Source of the DNA: Deltaproteobacteria bacterium
GTDB taxonomy: Bacteria; Myxococcota_A; UBA9160; UBA4427
NCBI GenBank assembly: GCA_029261835.1
Contig: JAJDAO010000021.1
Location: 124,001-188,000, forward strand
Length of the DNA stretch: 64,000 bases
Reading direction: 5' to 3'
Below, in pieces: positions 53,395 through 62,524 of this stretch. Position 1 is the stretch's first letter, and the number at the start of each line of letters is the position of its first letter. Below the pieces are notes generated by a model, which was given only the letters and a program-made list of their open reading frames with translations, searched no databases and had not been told where the DNA came from. The position numbers and the translations under genes are program-made.

Positions 53395-55257
53395 ATGACG
53401 CACGCACATCCCGCCTTCGTAGTCGTATTGGCACTCGCCACGGGCATCCTCGCGCAGTCGATCGCGCGACACCTGCGGCTACCGGGGATCGTGTTGCTTC
53501 TGTGCGCAGGCGTCGGGCTGGGCCCCGATGGCCTGAACTGGATCGACCCGCAGGCGCTGGGATCAGGTCTGTTTCCCATCGTGGAGCTGGCAGTCGCCAT
53601 CATCCTCTTCGAAGGCGGCCTCAATCTCAAGCTCAGTCGCTTACTTCAGGCGGGGAAGACCATCCGGCGGTTGGTCACCGTGGGAGCACTGGTGACGTTC
53701 GCCGGGGCGACAGCCGCGGCGCACATACTGCTCGGCTGGGCGCCGATCCAGGCGCTCATGTTCGGCAGTCTCGTCGTCGTGACAGGGCCCACCGTGGTGG
53801 GCCCCCTGGTGGATGGCCTGCGTCTTCGTCACCGCGTGGCGACGGTGCTGGAGGCCGAAGGCGTCCTGATCGACCCCATCGGCGTCATCCTCGCCGTCCT
53901 CGTCCTCGAGGTCGCTCTGGCTCCGGACGGCGGCCCCCTTACCGAGCAGGCGACCGAGTTGCTGAAGCGCTTTGGGCTCGGTGTGGGGATCGGCGCCGCG
54001 AGCGGCGTATTGCTGGCCTACGTGATGCGGATACGCAATCTGGTGCCAGAGGGGCTCGAGAAGATCTTCGTGTTGGCATCGGTGCTGCTGCTCTTCCAGG
54101 GGAGCGAGCAGCTCGTCTCCCACAGCGGTGTGCTCGCGGTGACCGTGGCGGGAATCGTGATGGGCAATATGCGCACTCGGGTCGACCGCGACCTGCGGGA
54201 GTTCAAGGAAGAGATCACCGTCCTGATGATCGGTCTGATCTTCGTATTGTTGGCCGCCGACGTGCGGCTGAGCGACGTCCAGGCGCTGGGCTGGTCGGGG
54301 TTCACGGTGGTGGCGTGCCTGGTGCTGGTCGTGCGGCCGCTAAACGTCTGCCTCGCCACGCTGGGCTCCGACCTCGAGGCGCGCGAGCGCGCGTTCATCA
54401 GCTGGATCGCTCCGCGGGGCATCGTGTCCGCCGCCGTGGCTTCGGTCGCCGCGGGGGCATTGAGCGCTTCGGGTGTGGAGGGCGGTGAGGCACTTCGCGC
54501 ACTCGTCTTCCTCACGATCGCCGTGACGGTGACTCTGGCGGGCGTCACGGCCGCACCGATGGGAACGCTTTTGGGTGTACGAATGCCGGGACGAGAAGCG
54601 GTGGCCATCCTGGGGGCGGGTCGACTGGCGATGGTGCTCGCCGAGGAGTTCCGCAGCATCGGCCGCAGCGTGGTCTTCGTCGATTCGAACCCCGACAACT
54701 GCCGCCGTGCCGAAGAGGCGGGGCATACCGTCGTCTTGGGCGACGGGGTGCAGGAGCGAACACTGCAGCGGGCGCGCTTCGAATCCGTGCAGACCGCCAT
54801 TGGCTTCACGCCCAACCAGATTCTCAACAGCGTCTACGCCAGCCGGGCGCGGGAACTCTTCGGTGTCCCCAGCAGCTACGTGGCCGCTGCACGGCCCACG
54901 ACGGGCCTGGCACCGGAGCTCGTGGAGAGCGACGAGGTGTCGGTGCTCTTCGAGGGTGCGCACGATGTCGATCGCTGGGACGTGCGGTTGCGCCACGGGG
55001 ACGCGGCCCTCGAGCGTTGGGCCTGGCAGGGCGCGCCAGAGGCGGACGACGACGATGCCGAAAACGGCGCGGCGCCCAGCGCCGGAGAACGCTTCATCAT
55101 CCTCGCCATCCGCCGCGGCGACTCCGTGGTCCCCATGAGTCACGATCTCGTGCCCACGGACGGCGACGTTGCGGCGGTCGTCGTGAACCTACGCGAACGC
55201 GACGAGGCCACCCAGAATCTGGAGACCATGGGCTGGCGTCGCGTGGAGCCGACCTGA
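53395..55257 (+). CDS. Monovalent cation:proton antiporter (CPA1/NhaP-like) with TrkA-N domain
   Basis: The protein has 620 residues. About 12 helices cover residues 1-395, with FEGGLNLKLSRLLQAGKTIR and LEAEGVLIDPIGVILAVLVLE (the conserved ND/DP region of CPA1 antiporters) and WIAPRGIVSAAVASVAAG. From ~400 a Rossmann TrkA-N/RCK domain begins (VAILGAGRLAMVLAEEF, VVFVDSNPDNCRRAEEAG, VVLGDGVQERTL). A TrkA-C-like part ends the protein. Exchanges Na+ or K+ for H+, probably gated by nucleotide at the RCK domain. The start is uncertain because no strong ribosome site is present. Confidence 0.87.
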   Translation: MTHAHPAFVVVLALATGILAQSIARHLRLPGIVLLLCAGVGLGPDGLNWIDPQALGSGLFPIVELAVAIILFEGGLNLKLSRLLQAGKTIRRLVTVGALVTFAGATAAAHILLGWAPIQALMFGSLVVVTGPTVVGPLVDGLRLRHRVATVLEAEGVLIDPIGVILAVLVLEVALAPDGGPLTEQATELLKRFGLGVGIGAASGVLLAYVMRIRNLVPEGLEKIFVLASVLLLFQGSEQLVSHSGVLAVTVAGIVMGNMRTRVDRDLREFKEEITVLMIGLIFVLLAADVRLSDVQALGWSGFTVVACLVLVVRPLNVCLATLGSDLEARERAFISWIAPRGIVSAAVASVAAGALSASGVEGGEALRALVFLTIAVTVTLAGVTAAPMGTLLGVRMPGREAVAILGAGRLAMVLAEEFRSIGRSVVFVDSNPDNCRRAEEAGHTVVLGDGVQERTLQRARFESVQTAIGFTPNQILNSVYASRARELFGVPSSYVAAARPTTGLAPELVESDEVSVLFEGAHDVDRWDVRLRHGDAALERWAWQGAPEADDDDAENGAAPSAGERFIILAIRRGDSVVPMSHDLVPTDGDVAAVVVNLRERDEATQNLETMGWRRVEPT

Positions 55258-55412
55258 GGTGTCGGTGCATGTATCCACCCGATCTCGCTGCCCATGAGCC
55301 TCAATAGACCGAGAGGGCGAAGCGCTTGCTACCATACTGCCCCGACTGTCTATCTGTGAGGGCTCGTGCGAGGAGCAAGAGAGCGAACTCTGGATGCCGC
55401 GGAGGCGCGGCT

Positions 55413-57086
55413 GTGAGCGACCGGCACTACGACTTTGTAATCGTCGGTGGTGGGTCTGCCGGCTGTGCGCTCGCCAACCGCCTCAGCGCCGATCCCGGGC
55501 GGCGCGTGCTGGTGCTCGAGGCAGGCAGGCCGGACGCATGGTGGGACGTCTTGATCCACATGCCGGCCGCCCTCGCCTTGCCTCTGGGCAGCCGCTTCTA
55601 CGACTGGGGCTACCGCTCGGAGCCCGAACCGCATATGGCTGGGCGCGAGATCTACCACGCGCGCGGCAAGCTGCTCGGCGGATCGAGCAGCATCAACGGC
55701 ATGATCTTCCAACGCGGCAACGCGGCAGACTACGACGGCTGGGCGCGCCGACCCGGCTTGGAGCGGTGGAGCTACGCGCACTGCCTGCCCTACTTCAAGC
55801 GCATGGAATCGGCGGCGGACGGCGACGACGCCTACCGCGGTCGCGAAGGGCCGATCGCGATCGAGCGTGGCCGCGCGCGGGGGCCGTTGTTCGATGCCTT
55901 CTTCGAGGCGGCCCGACAAGCGGGCCACGCTCTCACCGACGACGTGAACGGCAGTCGGCAGGAGGGCTTCGGCCGCTTCGATCGAAACATTCGGAATGGC
56001 CGGCGCTGGAGCGCCGCGCGGGCCTACCTCCACCCCGTGAAGAGCCGCCCGAATCTCGCTGTGAAGTTCCGCGCGCTGGCGACGCGCATCCGGTTCGAGG
56101 GAAGACGCGCCGTCGGCGTCGAGTACACAGTTGGTCGACGCAGCGAGCATGTGCGCGCTGGCGAGGTGATCTGCTGCGGCGGTGCAATCAACTCGCCGCA
56201 GCTCCTGCAGCTGTCGGGCGTGGGGCCCGCAGCACTCCTGCGCGAATTCGGCGTCGAGGTCGTGCATGATCTCCCCGGCGTTGGCGAGGATCTGCAGGAT
56301 CACCTCGAGGTCTACGTGCAGCACCGCTGCACGAAGCCCGTCTCGATGGCGCCCAACATCAGATGGCGCTGGCGTCCCTGGATCGGACTCCAGTGGCTCG
56401 CGGGCACCGGGCCGGGCATGACGAACCACTTCGAGGCCGGCGGCTTCGTGCGCAGCAACGCGGATGTTGCCTATCCCAACCTCATGATCCACTTCCTGCC
56501 ACTCGCGATCCGGTACGACGGAACGACGGCGACCCGCGACCACGGCTACCAGGTGCACATCGGACCGATGCTGTCGGACGCGCGTGGCACGCTTCGCATC
56601 CGGTCGGGGGATCCGAGAGATCCGCCGCGCCTGCGCTTCAACTATCTCTCGACTGAGCGGGACCGGCGCGAGTGGACCGAGGCCGTCGAGTGTGCACGCG
56701 ACCTCCTCGGTCAGCCCGCCTTCCGAGAGTTCGACGGCGGCGAGCTCGCGCCCGGCCCGGAGGTCTCGACGAAGAAGCAGGTGCTGGACTGGGTGGCGCG
56801 CGAAGGCGAGACCGCGCTGCATCCCTCTTGCACGTGCCGCATGGGATCGGACCCGCACGCAGTCGTCGATCCGGAGTCGCTCCGGGTTCACGGAGTCGAC
56901 GGCCTACGCGTCGTGGATGCCTCCGTGATGCCCAGCATCACGAATGCCAATATCTACGCGCCGGTGATGATGATCGCGGAGAAGGCCGCGGACGCGATCC
57001 TGGGACTCGCTCCTCTTCCGCCCGAGCCGTCCGTCGCTGCCGCCGCAGGAAAAGGCGGCGCTGATCTCTCTCGGCGGGTACCCTGA
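55413..57086 (+). CDS. GMC family FAD oxidoreductase (choline dehydrogenase-like)
   Basis: The protein has 557 residues from the GTG at 55413 (GGAGG upstream). The FAD motif is DFVIVGGGSAGCALANRLS, then VLVLEAG. The GMC signature 1 is ARGKLLGGSSSINGMIFQRG; signature 2 is GAINSPQLLQLSGVGP. The active-site His region is ALHPSCTCRMGSDPHAVVDP with the paired NANIYAPVMMIAEKAAD. Length and motifs fit BetA/alcohol dehydrogenase relatives. Oxidises an alcohol to an aldehyde. No betaine genes are adjacent, so the choline substrate is not assured. Confidence 0.9.
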   Translation: MSDRHYDFVIVGGGSAGCALANRLSADPGRRVLVLEAGRPDAWWDVLIHMPAALALPLGSRFYDWGYRSEPEPHMAGREIYHARGKLLGGSSSINGMIFQRGNAADYDGWARRPGLERWSYAHCLPYFKRMESAADGDDAYRGREGPIAIERGRARGPLFDAFFEAARQAGHALTDDVNGSRQEGFGRFDRNIRNGRRWSAARAYLHPVKSRPNLAVKFRALATRIRFEGRRAVGVEYTVGRRSEHVRAGEVICCGGAINSPQLLQLSGVGPAALLREFGVEVVHDLPGVGEDLQDHLEVYVQHRCTKPVSMAPNIRWRWRPWIGLQWLAGTGPGMTNHFEAGGFVRSNADVAYPNLMIHFLPLAIRYDGTTATRDHGYQVHIGPMLSDARGTLRIRSGDPRDPPRLRFNYLSTERDRREWTEAVECARDLLGQPAFREFDGGELAPGPEVSTKKQVLDWVAREGETALHPSCTCRMGSDPHAVVDPESLRVHGVDGLRVVDASVMPSITNANIYAPVMMIAEKAADAILGLAPLPPEPSVAAAAGKGGADLSRRVP

Positions 57087-57127
57087 CTCACCCCGAGCCG
57101 ATCCCGGCCATGCCTATTCGGAGCCCT

Positions 57128-57586
57128 ATGACGACCGAATCCCCCGCCCCGTCGAGCAACGGCAAGCCCCCGCCCCGCTGGGTCATCAAGATCATGACCC
57201 GCCTCCACGTATTGCTCCACCGGCTGACCGGCGGTGGCGTCAACACGTTGGGCAAGGACGATGTCTGCTTCGTCACAATGACGGGAGCAAAGAGCGGCCG
57301 GACGCTGACGATTCCGCTCATGTACGTGCCGCACGCGGGAGGCGTACTCCTCGTCGCCTCGCAGGGTGGCGCACCCAAGAACCCCGTCTGGTACAACAAC
57401 CTGGTGAAGCACCCGGACATCGAGGTGGAGCACCGCGGCACGCGGCTGAAGCTGCATGCGCGGCTCACGGAGCCCGCCGAGAAGGCAGCGCTCTGGCCGA
57501 TCTGCGACCAATACTACGCGCCCTTCGCGGAGTACCGCACGCGAACGACACGCGACATCCCGATCTTCGCGTGCGAGCCGCGCTGA
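57128..57586 (+). CDS. Deazaflavin (F420)-dependent nitroreductase family protein
   Basis: The protein has 152 residues from ATG 57128 (CGGAG five bases upstream); an in-frame ATG 18 bases earlier is possible. The DDN-type fold is shown by FVTMTGAKSGRTLTIPLMYV, GVLLVASQGGAPKNPVWYNN and LVKHPDIEVEHRG, the typical sequence of this family. The known relatives use reduced F420 or flavin to reduce diverse substrates. If functional, the organism likely makes or obtains F420. It follows the GMC gene by 41 bp. Confidence 0.85.
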   Translation: MTTESPAPSSNGKPPPRWVIKIMTRLHVLLHRLTGGGVNTLGKDDVCFVTMTGAKSGRTLTIPLMYVPHAGGVLLVASQGGAPKNPVWYNNLVKHPDIEVEHRGTRLKLHARLTEPAEKAALWPICDQYYAPFAEYRTRTTRDIPIFACEPR

Positions 57587-57632
57587 CGCGCACGAACTCG
57601 ACAAGAGAGCGACGCGCGACGAGCGGTACGCG

Positions 57633-58415
57633 TCAGCGCAGCGCCGCGCTCGAGCCGACTGGCGAGGCTGACCGATAGCGCTCGTAGGTCTCGCGGACCC
57701 ACGTGGCGCCCGGGTGGTCGGCCCAGCGCGCGATCCAGGCGCGGATCGACTCGGGCTTCGGATCGGGCTTGCGCATGTCGGGGTGCTGAACGTCGACTCC
57801 CGGCGCCAGCAGCGCCGCTGCGGTCAGGTCCGCGACCGAGAAGTGATCTCCCACCAGGTGGCCCGAGGGTCCGGCGTGCTCGGCCACGAAGTCGAACCCC
57901 CGGCGGGTCGCCTCGAAGGCCTCGCTCACGTGGGGCTCCTCGATCTGCATGGAACGCTTCATCACCCCCTTCACCAGTGGGAGGGTCGCCTGGTAGAGGC
58001 GGCGCACCGGCGCGCTCTTGTGGCTAGCAAAGATGGCGCAGAGGTAGGCCGGCTCGTGCAGCGTCAGCGAGAAGAGCGCGCGTCGGATCTTCGGGCCGAT
58101 CTCGTCGTCGAAGAACTTCTGGATCTCGAGGGCCCGGGTGCGCTCATCCGGATCGACGGGGTAGAGCGGGGGCTGTGGGTAGCGGCGCTCCAGCTCGTCG
58201 AGGATCCGGTCCGAGCCGGCGATCGGGGTTCCGTCGACGATCAGGACCGGCACCATGGTCTGGCCCGTGAGCTTCTTCACTGTGCGCGCATGGGGGCCGG
58301 GCAGCAGTGGCCTACGGCGGTGGAGGAGACCCTTCCAATCGAGGGCCCAGCGGGCCTTCTCGTTGAAGTGACTGCGCATGAACATGACGAGCTCGAGGTC
58401 GGTCGTTTGGGCCAC
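57633..58415 (-). CDS. Glutathione S-transferase-like protein
   Basis: The protein has 260 residues. The N-terminal thioredoxin-fold domain has LVMFMRSHFNEKARWALDWK and TMVPVLIVDGTPIAGSDRIL, the cis-Pro and the Ser of the glutathione site in GSTs. The helical C-terminal domain includes GHLVGDHFSVADLTAAALLA, a conserved N-capping motif. Probably conjugation or isomerisation using glutathione or another thiol. Convergent with the nitroreductase gene. Four 11-bp repeats lie just upstream of its start. Confidence 0.83.
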   Translation of the reverse strand: MAQTTDLELVMFMRSHFNEKARWALDWKGLLHRRRPLLPGPHARTVKKLTGQTMVPVLIVDGTPIAGSDRILDELERRYPQPPLYPVDPDERTRALEIQKFFDDEIGPKIRRALFSLTLHEPAYLCAIFASHKSAPVRRLYQATLPLVKGVMKRSMQIEEPHVSEAFEATRRGFDFVAEHAGPSGHLVGDHFSVADLTAAALLAPGVDVQHPDMRKPDPKPESIRAWIARWADHPGATWVRETYERYRSASPVGSSAALR

Positions 58416-58428
58416 GGGACGGCTCCTC

Positions 58429-58472
58429 GATCTGTTGGTGATCTGTTGGTGATCCTCTGGCGATCTATTGGA
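58429..58472. repeat. Four tandem 11-bp units upstream of the GST gene
   Basis: GATCTGTTGGT at 58429 and 58440 is exact. GATCCTCTGGC (58451) and GATCTATTGGA (58462) are diverged. The 11-bp period is close to one helical turn. Located between the end of the MscS-FHA gene and the GST start, these could be iterated binding sites or simple slippage. Confidence 0.6.
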
Positions 58473-58482
58473 ACCGCGGCTC

Positions 58483-59763
58483 TCAGGTCAGGGTCACTTC
58501 CTCGAAGCGCAGGATGGAGCTGCCGAGCTGGATCTCGTCACCGGTCCGAAGCAGCTGGCCGTCCGCGGGGCAATCATTCACACGGGTTCCGTGCACGCTG
58601 CTGAGATCCTCCACCAGGTAGGTATCGTCGACGCGCCTCAGGCGGGCGTGCTGCTTGGAGATGCCGGGCTCTCGCAGGTCGACGGCACAGCCCTCCGCTC
58701 GACCGATCACAGCCTCGTCGGCTCGAAGTGGAAAGAAGAGACCCTTGAGAGGTCCCTGGACCACGTGCAGCCGAAATCGGTAATCCTCTTTCCAGTGCGA
58801 TGGGGCCGGCTCCGCCTGGCTCGGCCTCAGAGTCCGAATCGGAAACGGGACCGAGATCCCGTGGCGTTTGAGGGCGTAGAAGATCTCGAGCCTGACGTTG
58901 CTGGCCAGCAGGTATTCCAGATCCGGACTGTCGATCCAGAAGCCGAGTTCGTACGTGATGCTCGAATCGGCAAAGTCGACGATAAAGACTTCCGGTCCCG
59001 GCGTTTCCAGCACGCCCTCCACATGTCGCGTCGCATCGCACAGCGCCTGCTTGGCCAAGCTCGGCAATGTTTCGTACGGAAGGCCGAGCCGAATCCGTTC
59101 CCGGTGGAGCGTCGTCGGACAGTTGTGGTTGGTGAGCTCGAGGTTGGCGATCGCCTTGTTGGGTATGATCACGTAGTCGTTGTCACGTGTGCAGATCTTC
59201 GTGGTCCGCCACGTGATCTCGACCACTCTCCCCACGATCTCTCCGGCTTCGATCCAGTCATCGATCACGAAGGGCCGCTCGATGGTGATCACGACCCCGG
59301 AGAGGAAGTTGCTCAGGATATCCTGCAACGCGAAGCCCAGGACCATCGAGAGCACACCCGACGTGACGAGAACCGGTGTGAGCGAGAAATCCCTGTTCAA
59401 GAGCTTGATGCACAGGAACAGGATCACGAGATACGAGAAGCCCAGCGCCACGCGCCGGAGCAAAGGCGGGTACTTCGCCTCTCGGCGCTGGCTGAAATCC
59501 TTCAGGAGATAGAAGCTGACCCCGAGCTGAATCAAACCCGAGACTCCGGCCGCCAGCGCGACCGCGATCGCGTAGCGCCGGGCCGGATCGGCCTCCGAGC
59601 CGAAGAACAGCACCAAGCAGGCTGCGGCCGACGCGAACACGTAGGGAATCCATACCAGTCTGCGCATGGCATGTCGGCGAAGAACGATCCAGCCCAAGAG
59701 AAGCAACAAGACGAAGCTTCCGAGACTCAGCAGCGATGGTCTCGAGAGTTCCCACAGGTCCAT
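58483..59763 (-). CDS. MscS-family mechanosensitive channel fused to C-terminal FHA domain
   Basis: The protein has 426 residues. About four membrane helices (~10-28, 37-55, 62-85, 105-125) precede the pore helix and beta-domain of MscS (VLSMVLGFALQDILSNFLSG, ERPFVIDDWIEAGEIVGRVV, NDYVIIPNKAIANLELTNH). At ~330-426 is an FHA domain (VIGRAEGCAVDL, GISKQHARLRR, SSVHGTRVN) with the Arg, Ser and His that bind phosphothreonine. Twenty bp upstream in the same operon is a Ser/Thr kinase, so channel gating, placement or partner recruitment is probably phosphorylation-dependent. The fusion of MscS with FHA is uncommon. Confidence 0.88.
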   Translation of the reverse strand: MDLWELSRPSLLSLGSFVLLLLLGWIVLRRHAMRRLVWIPYVFASAAACLVLFFGSEADPARRYAIAVALAAGVSGLIQLGVSFYLLKDFSQRREAKYPPLLRRVALGFSYLVILFLCIKLLNRDFSLTPVLVTSGVLSMVLGFALQDILSNFLSGVVITIERPFVIDDWIEAGEIVGRVVEITWRTTKICTRDNDYVIIPNKAIANLELTNHNCPTTLHRERIRLGLPYETLPSLAKQALCDATRHVEGVLETPGPEVFIVDFADSSITYELGFWIDSPDLEYLLASNVRLEIFYALKRHGISVPFPIRTLRPSQAEPAPSHWKEDYRFRLHVVQGPLKGLFFPLRADEAVIGRAEGCAVDLREPGISKQHARLRRVDDTYLVEDLSSVHGTRVNDCPADGQLLRTGDEIQLGSSILRFEEVTLT

Positions 59764-59783
59764 GGTTACCTCCGTGGCGCGTC

Positions 59784-61706
59784 TCAGTGCAGCTGTCGGA
59801 GGCGTTCACGCACCTCTTCGGCGTGGGGTGAACCCGGTCGACTTGCAAGGAGTGCCTGGTATAGCTCGATGGCCCGCTCACGGTCCTCGATCTCGCGATC
59901 CGCGATCGCGGCTGCCTGGTAGAGCGCGTCGTGCGTCGTGCGTGGATAGCGTCGGTCCAGCTCCTGGTAGAGTCCGACAGCACGCGCGTAGTCCCGAACG
60001 CTGCGTTCCCCGCTGAAGAGTCGAGCGAGCTGCCAGTAGGCATCCTCGCACACCGGGTTGCGAGGGAACTCGTCGATGACGCGCTGGTAGAGACCGGCCA
60101 CGAGCTGGTAGTAGGCTTGGTCGTCGGTTCTCCATGGCACCGAGATCTTCTCGTGCAGCAGTCGGGCAGCCCGGAAGAGAGCGTCGGGTAGGAAGGGGCT
60201 CGAGGGGTACTCGGTGTAGAGACGTCGATAGTAGGCGACCGCGTCCTCGAAATCGTCTCTTCCGCCGCTACTCGCTTCGCGGTAGTAGCCCGACCAGAAG
60301 AGCGCTTCAGCCAGCTTTCCAGCTCGCGCCTCGAGTGACTCTGCTTCTTTCGCGAACTTCACATAGGCCGTGGCGGCGGCTTCGGTGTTGGCATTTGCTC
60401 GATGAAACTCGGCGATCCTCCACTGCGCATCCAGGGCGTCCCGAGCATCTCCGCGCCGCTGTGCCGAGTCGCGCTCCTCGCGCAGAGCCGCCAGCGGCTC
60501 ATCCGCGACCGGAGGACGGGCAGCCACGGGGAAACCGGGGGAGTACGGAGTGAGCGGGCCACGGAACAGGGTCCAGATGAGAGCCAGACCGAGCAAAGCC
60601 AGCAGAGCGAGCACGAGCGCGCCCGCTCGCTGCGCCGTGTCGGAGGCGGGCTGCCAGCTCTGGACGCCCGTCCGCCAGGCCCGCCAGTCCGCTCTCGGCC
60701 GGGGCAACCGGGATACTCTCTCGCGAACCGTCGAGACGTAGGCTCGCACGGAGAAGGGCTCGATCTGTCGCAGCCAAATACGCGCGAAGCGAATTCGGCG
60801 GCCGAGTCCGAGCGCTCGCAGCCACAGTCCGGTGGTGGCCTTGCCCGAGATCCTCCGCACGCTCGCGGCCATCCGGGCCAGTGTGTCGCGATACTGTGCG
60901 TTGAGAAGAGTGACGCGATCCAGGTCCGCGAGCAGCTCTCGAAAGGAAGCGTAGCGGTCTGCGGGGCTCTGCTGCAGGCAGCGCATCACGATGCCCGAGA
61001 GCAGGGGCGGCGTGTCATCGCGCAACCGCTCCGGCCGTTTGAAGTGCCCGATCGGCAGTTGACCCGTGAGCATTTCGTAGAGAACGACGCCGAAGGAGAA
61101 TTGGTCGGCACGGGCGTCGACACCGCGCGCATCCAGACGCTGCTCGGGAGCCATGTAGTCGTAGGTTCCCATGCCCACATTCGTCAGCGTCAGCGTCTTG
61201 CCCCGAAGAAGGGCCTCCGTGAACTGCGCAATCCCGAAATCGGCCAGCTTCACCACGCCCGAATCGCTCGAGATGAGGACGTTTCCGGGCTTCACATCCC
61301 GGTGCACGACTCCTTTCGAGTGGGCGTAAGCGAGCGCACTCGCAACTTGCCCGGCAATGTCGACGCCTTCGTGGACCGCCAGGCTGCGATCTCGCAGCAG
61401 GTCTTCCAGACTGCATCCCCGGACGTACTCCATGACGATGTAGTACCGGCCGTTGTCGACCCCGCGATCGATGATCTGGGTGATTCCGGGGTGGGTGAGC
61501 TGCGTGGCCAGCGTCGACTCTCGCTCGAAGCGCTCGATCGCGTCGCTGCTGCGCGAATACTCTGGGGCCAGGGCCTTGATGGCGACTTCGCGGTCGAGCG
61601 ACGGCTGGCGGGCCCGGTAGACCACCGCCATACCGCCCGACCCGAGCTCACCTTTGATCTCGTAGGGGCCGATTCTCTCGGGGAGGTTGGGCTGGTTCTC
61701 ACTCAT
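59784..61706 (-). CDS. Transmembrane Ser/Thr protein kinase with TPR-like periplasmic domain
   Basis: The protein has 640 residues from ATG 61706. The Hanks-type kinase at ~10-270 has GELGSGGMAVVYRA (P-loop), VAIKAL (Lys), HRDVKPGNVLI (catalytic loop) and KLADFGIAQF (DFG). A single membrane segment, AGALVLALLALLGLALIWTL, lies near residue 375. The exterior domain is a chain of tetratricopeptide-like helices (ALFWSGYYREA, DALFRAARLLHEK, AVGLYQELDRRYPRTT) similar to YbgF/BamD repeats. Cotranscribed with MscS-FHA, the likely phospho-partner. Confidence 0.9.
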   Translation of the reverse strand: MSENQPNLPERIGPYEIKGELGSGGMAVVYRARQPSLDREVAIKALAPEYSRSSDAIERFERESTLATQLTHPGITQIIDRGVDNGRYYIVMEYVRGCSLEDLLRDRSLAVHEGVDIAGQVASALAYAHSKGVVHRDVKPGNVLISSDSGVVKLADFGIAQFTEALLRGKTLTLTNVGMGTYDYMAPEQRLDARGVDARADQFSFGVVLYEMLTGQLPIGHFKRPERLRDDTPPLLSGIVMRCLQQSPADRYASFRELLADLDRVTLLNAQYRDTLARMAASVRRISGKATTGLWLRALGLGRRIRFARIWLRQIEPFSVRAYVSTVRERVSRLPRPRADWRAWRTGVQSWQPASDTAQRAGALVLALLALLGLALIWTLFRGPLTPYSPGFPVAARPPVADEPLAALREERDSAQRRGDARDALDAQWRIAEFHRANANTEAAATAYVKFAKEAESLEARAGKLAEALFWSGYYREASSGGRDDFEDAVAYYRRLYTEYPSSPFLPDALFRAARLLHEKISVPWRTDDQAYYQLVAGLYQRVIDEFPRNPVCEDAYWQLARLFSGERSVRDYARAVGLYQELDRRYPRTTHDALYQAAAIADREIEDRERAIELYQALLASRPGSPHAEEVRERLRQLH

Positions 61707-61840
61707 CGGCTCGGCCTGGCCCGGAGAATGCTCAGGCCGGAGGCTCACATGATAACAGCACGCCTCGAGGCCGGGCAATCGGCAGGCATGGCTTCGGCGC
61801 CTCCAGCAAGAACGCGGCCGAAGAGTGTCGCACCGGGGAT

Positions 61841-61865
61841 GGGGCCCTCCACCTCATAGGGCCCC
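61841..61865 (-). terminator. Inverted repeat between the kinase and methyltransferase genes
   Basis: GGGGCCC and GGGCCCC with an 11-base loop (61848-61858). It lies 40 bases past the methyltransferase stop in its transcription direction. No T-run, so termination is only plausible. Confidence 0.4.
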
Positions 61866-61905
61866 TCGCATGGAGCGAGCCGATGGAGGCCGAGGCGGGG
61901 CGCCG

Positions 61906-62496
61906 TCAGCGGGTGGCGACGAAGAATCCGCCGAGGCCCAAGATGTCGCGGGACGCGTCCACACCGAAGCCCCGCTCGATCAGGGCGCCGCGAAACTCGT
62001 CGTGGCTGAATTGGCCCGCTTGCGGATGCACGAGGAACCGCTCGACCAGCGAGCAGGCGGTGAAGCCAGCGAATATCTCCTCCGCGTAGAGGCGCCCCCC
62101 CGGTTTGAGAACACGGCGGATCTCGGACAGTGCGTCACGCCAGCGCTCCACGTGGTGGAGGATCCCAAAATCGAAGGCGGCGTCGTAGCACTCGTCTGGC
62201 GCATCGATCCGGCAGGCGTCGCCCACCCTCACACGCACGGCATCCCCCCGACTGCGCAATCGCTGGCGAGCCAGCTCGACCATCGAGGGATCGAGATCGA
62301 ACGCGTCGACGGAATCGACGCCAAAGCACTCGAGGATGAGCTCGCTCCCCACGCCACGACCACAGCCCACTTCGAGGGCGCGGCCCCCGTCCATTGCACC
62401 CCCCATGCGCAGCAGCCGCGGCACCTCCAGGTAGCGCTGCGCGGCGGCGCGCATAGGATTATTCATCAGCAGCCACTCGAGTCGATTCAACAACAT
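61906..62496 (-). CDS. Class I SAM-dependent methyltransferase
   Basis: The protein has 196 residues. ATG 62496 has a very strong GAGGAGGGAG ribosome site; longer upstream frames do not look coding. Rossmann methyltransferase motifs are ALEVGCGRGVGSELIL (motif I), AFDLDPSMVELARQRL (acidic loop), AFDFGILHHVERWRDALSEI (motif IV) and RVLKPGGRLYAEEI. The C-terminal lobe is short. It is 28 bp behind the isoprenylcysteine-methyltransferase-like gene, suggesting a shared pathway such as lipid or quinone methylation. The substrate is not deducible. Confidence 0.87.
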   Translation of the reverse strand: MLLNRLEWLLMNNPMRAAAQRYLEVPRLLRMGGAMDGGRALEVGCGRGVGSELILECFGVDSVDAFDLDPSMVELARQRLRSRGDAVRVRVGDACRIDAPDECYDAAFDFGILHHVERWRDALSEIRRVLKPGGRLYAEEIFAGFTACSLVERFLVHPQAGQFSHDEFRGALIERGFGVDASRDILGLGGFFVATR

Positions 62497-62524
62497 GGGC
62501 TCCCTCCTCTCGATGCGCCGCCCG

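Noticed and set aside
55350..56891. 513-codon minus-strand frame opposite the GMC oxidoreductase
   Set aside because: Antisense shadow of a gene with complete GMC signatures.
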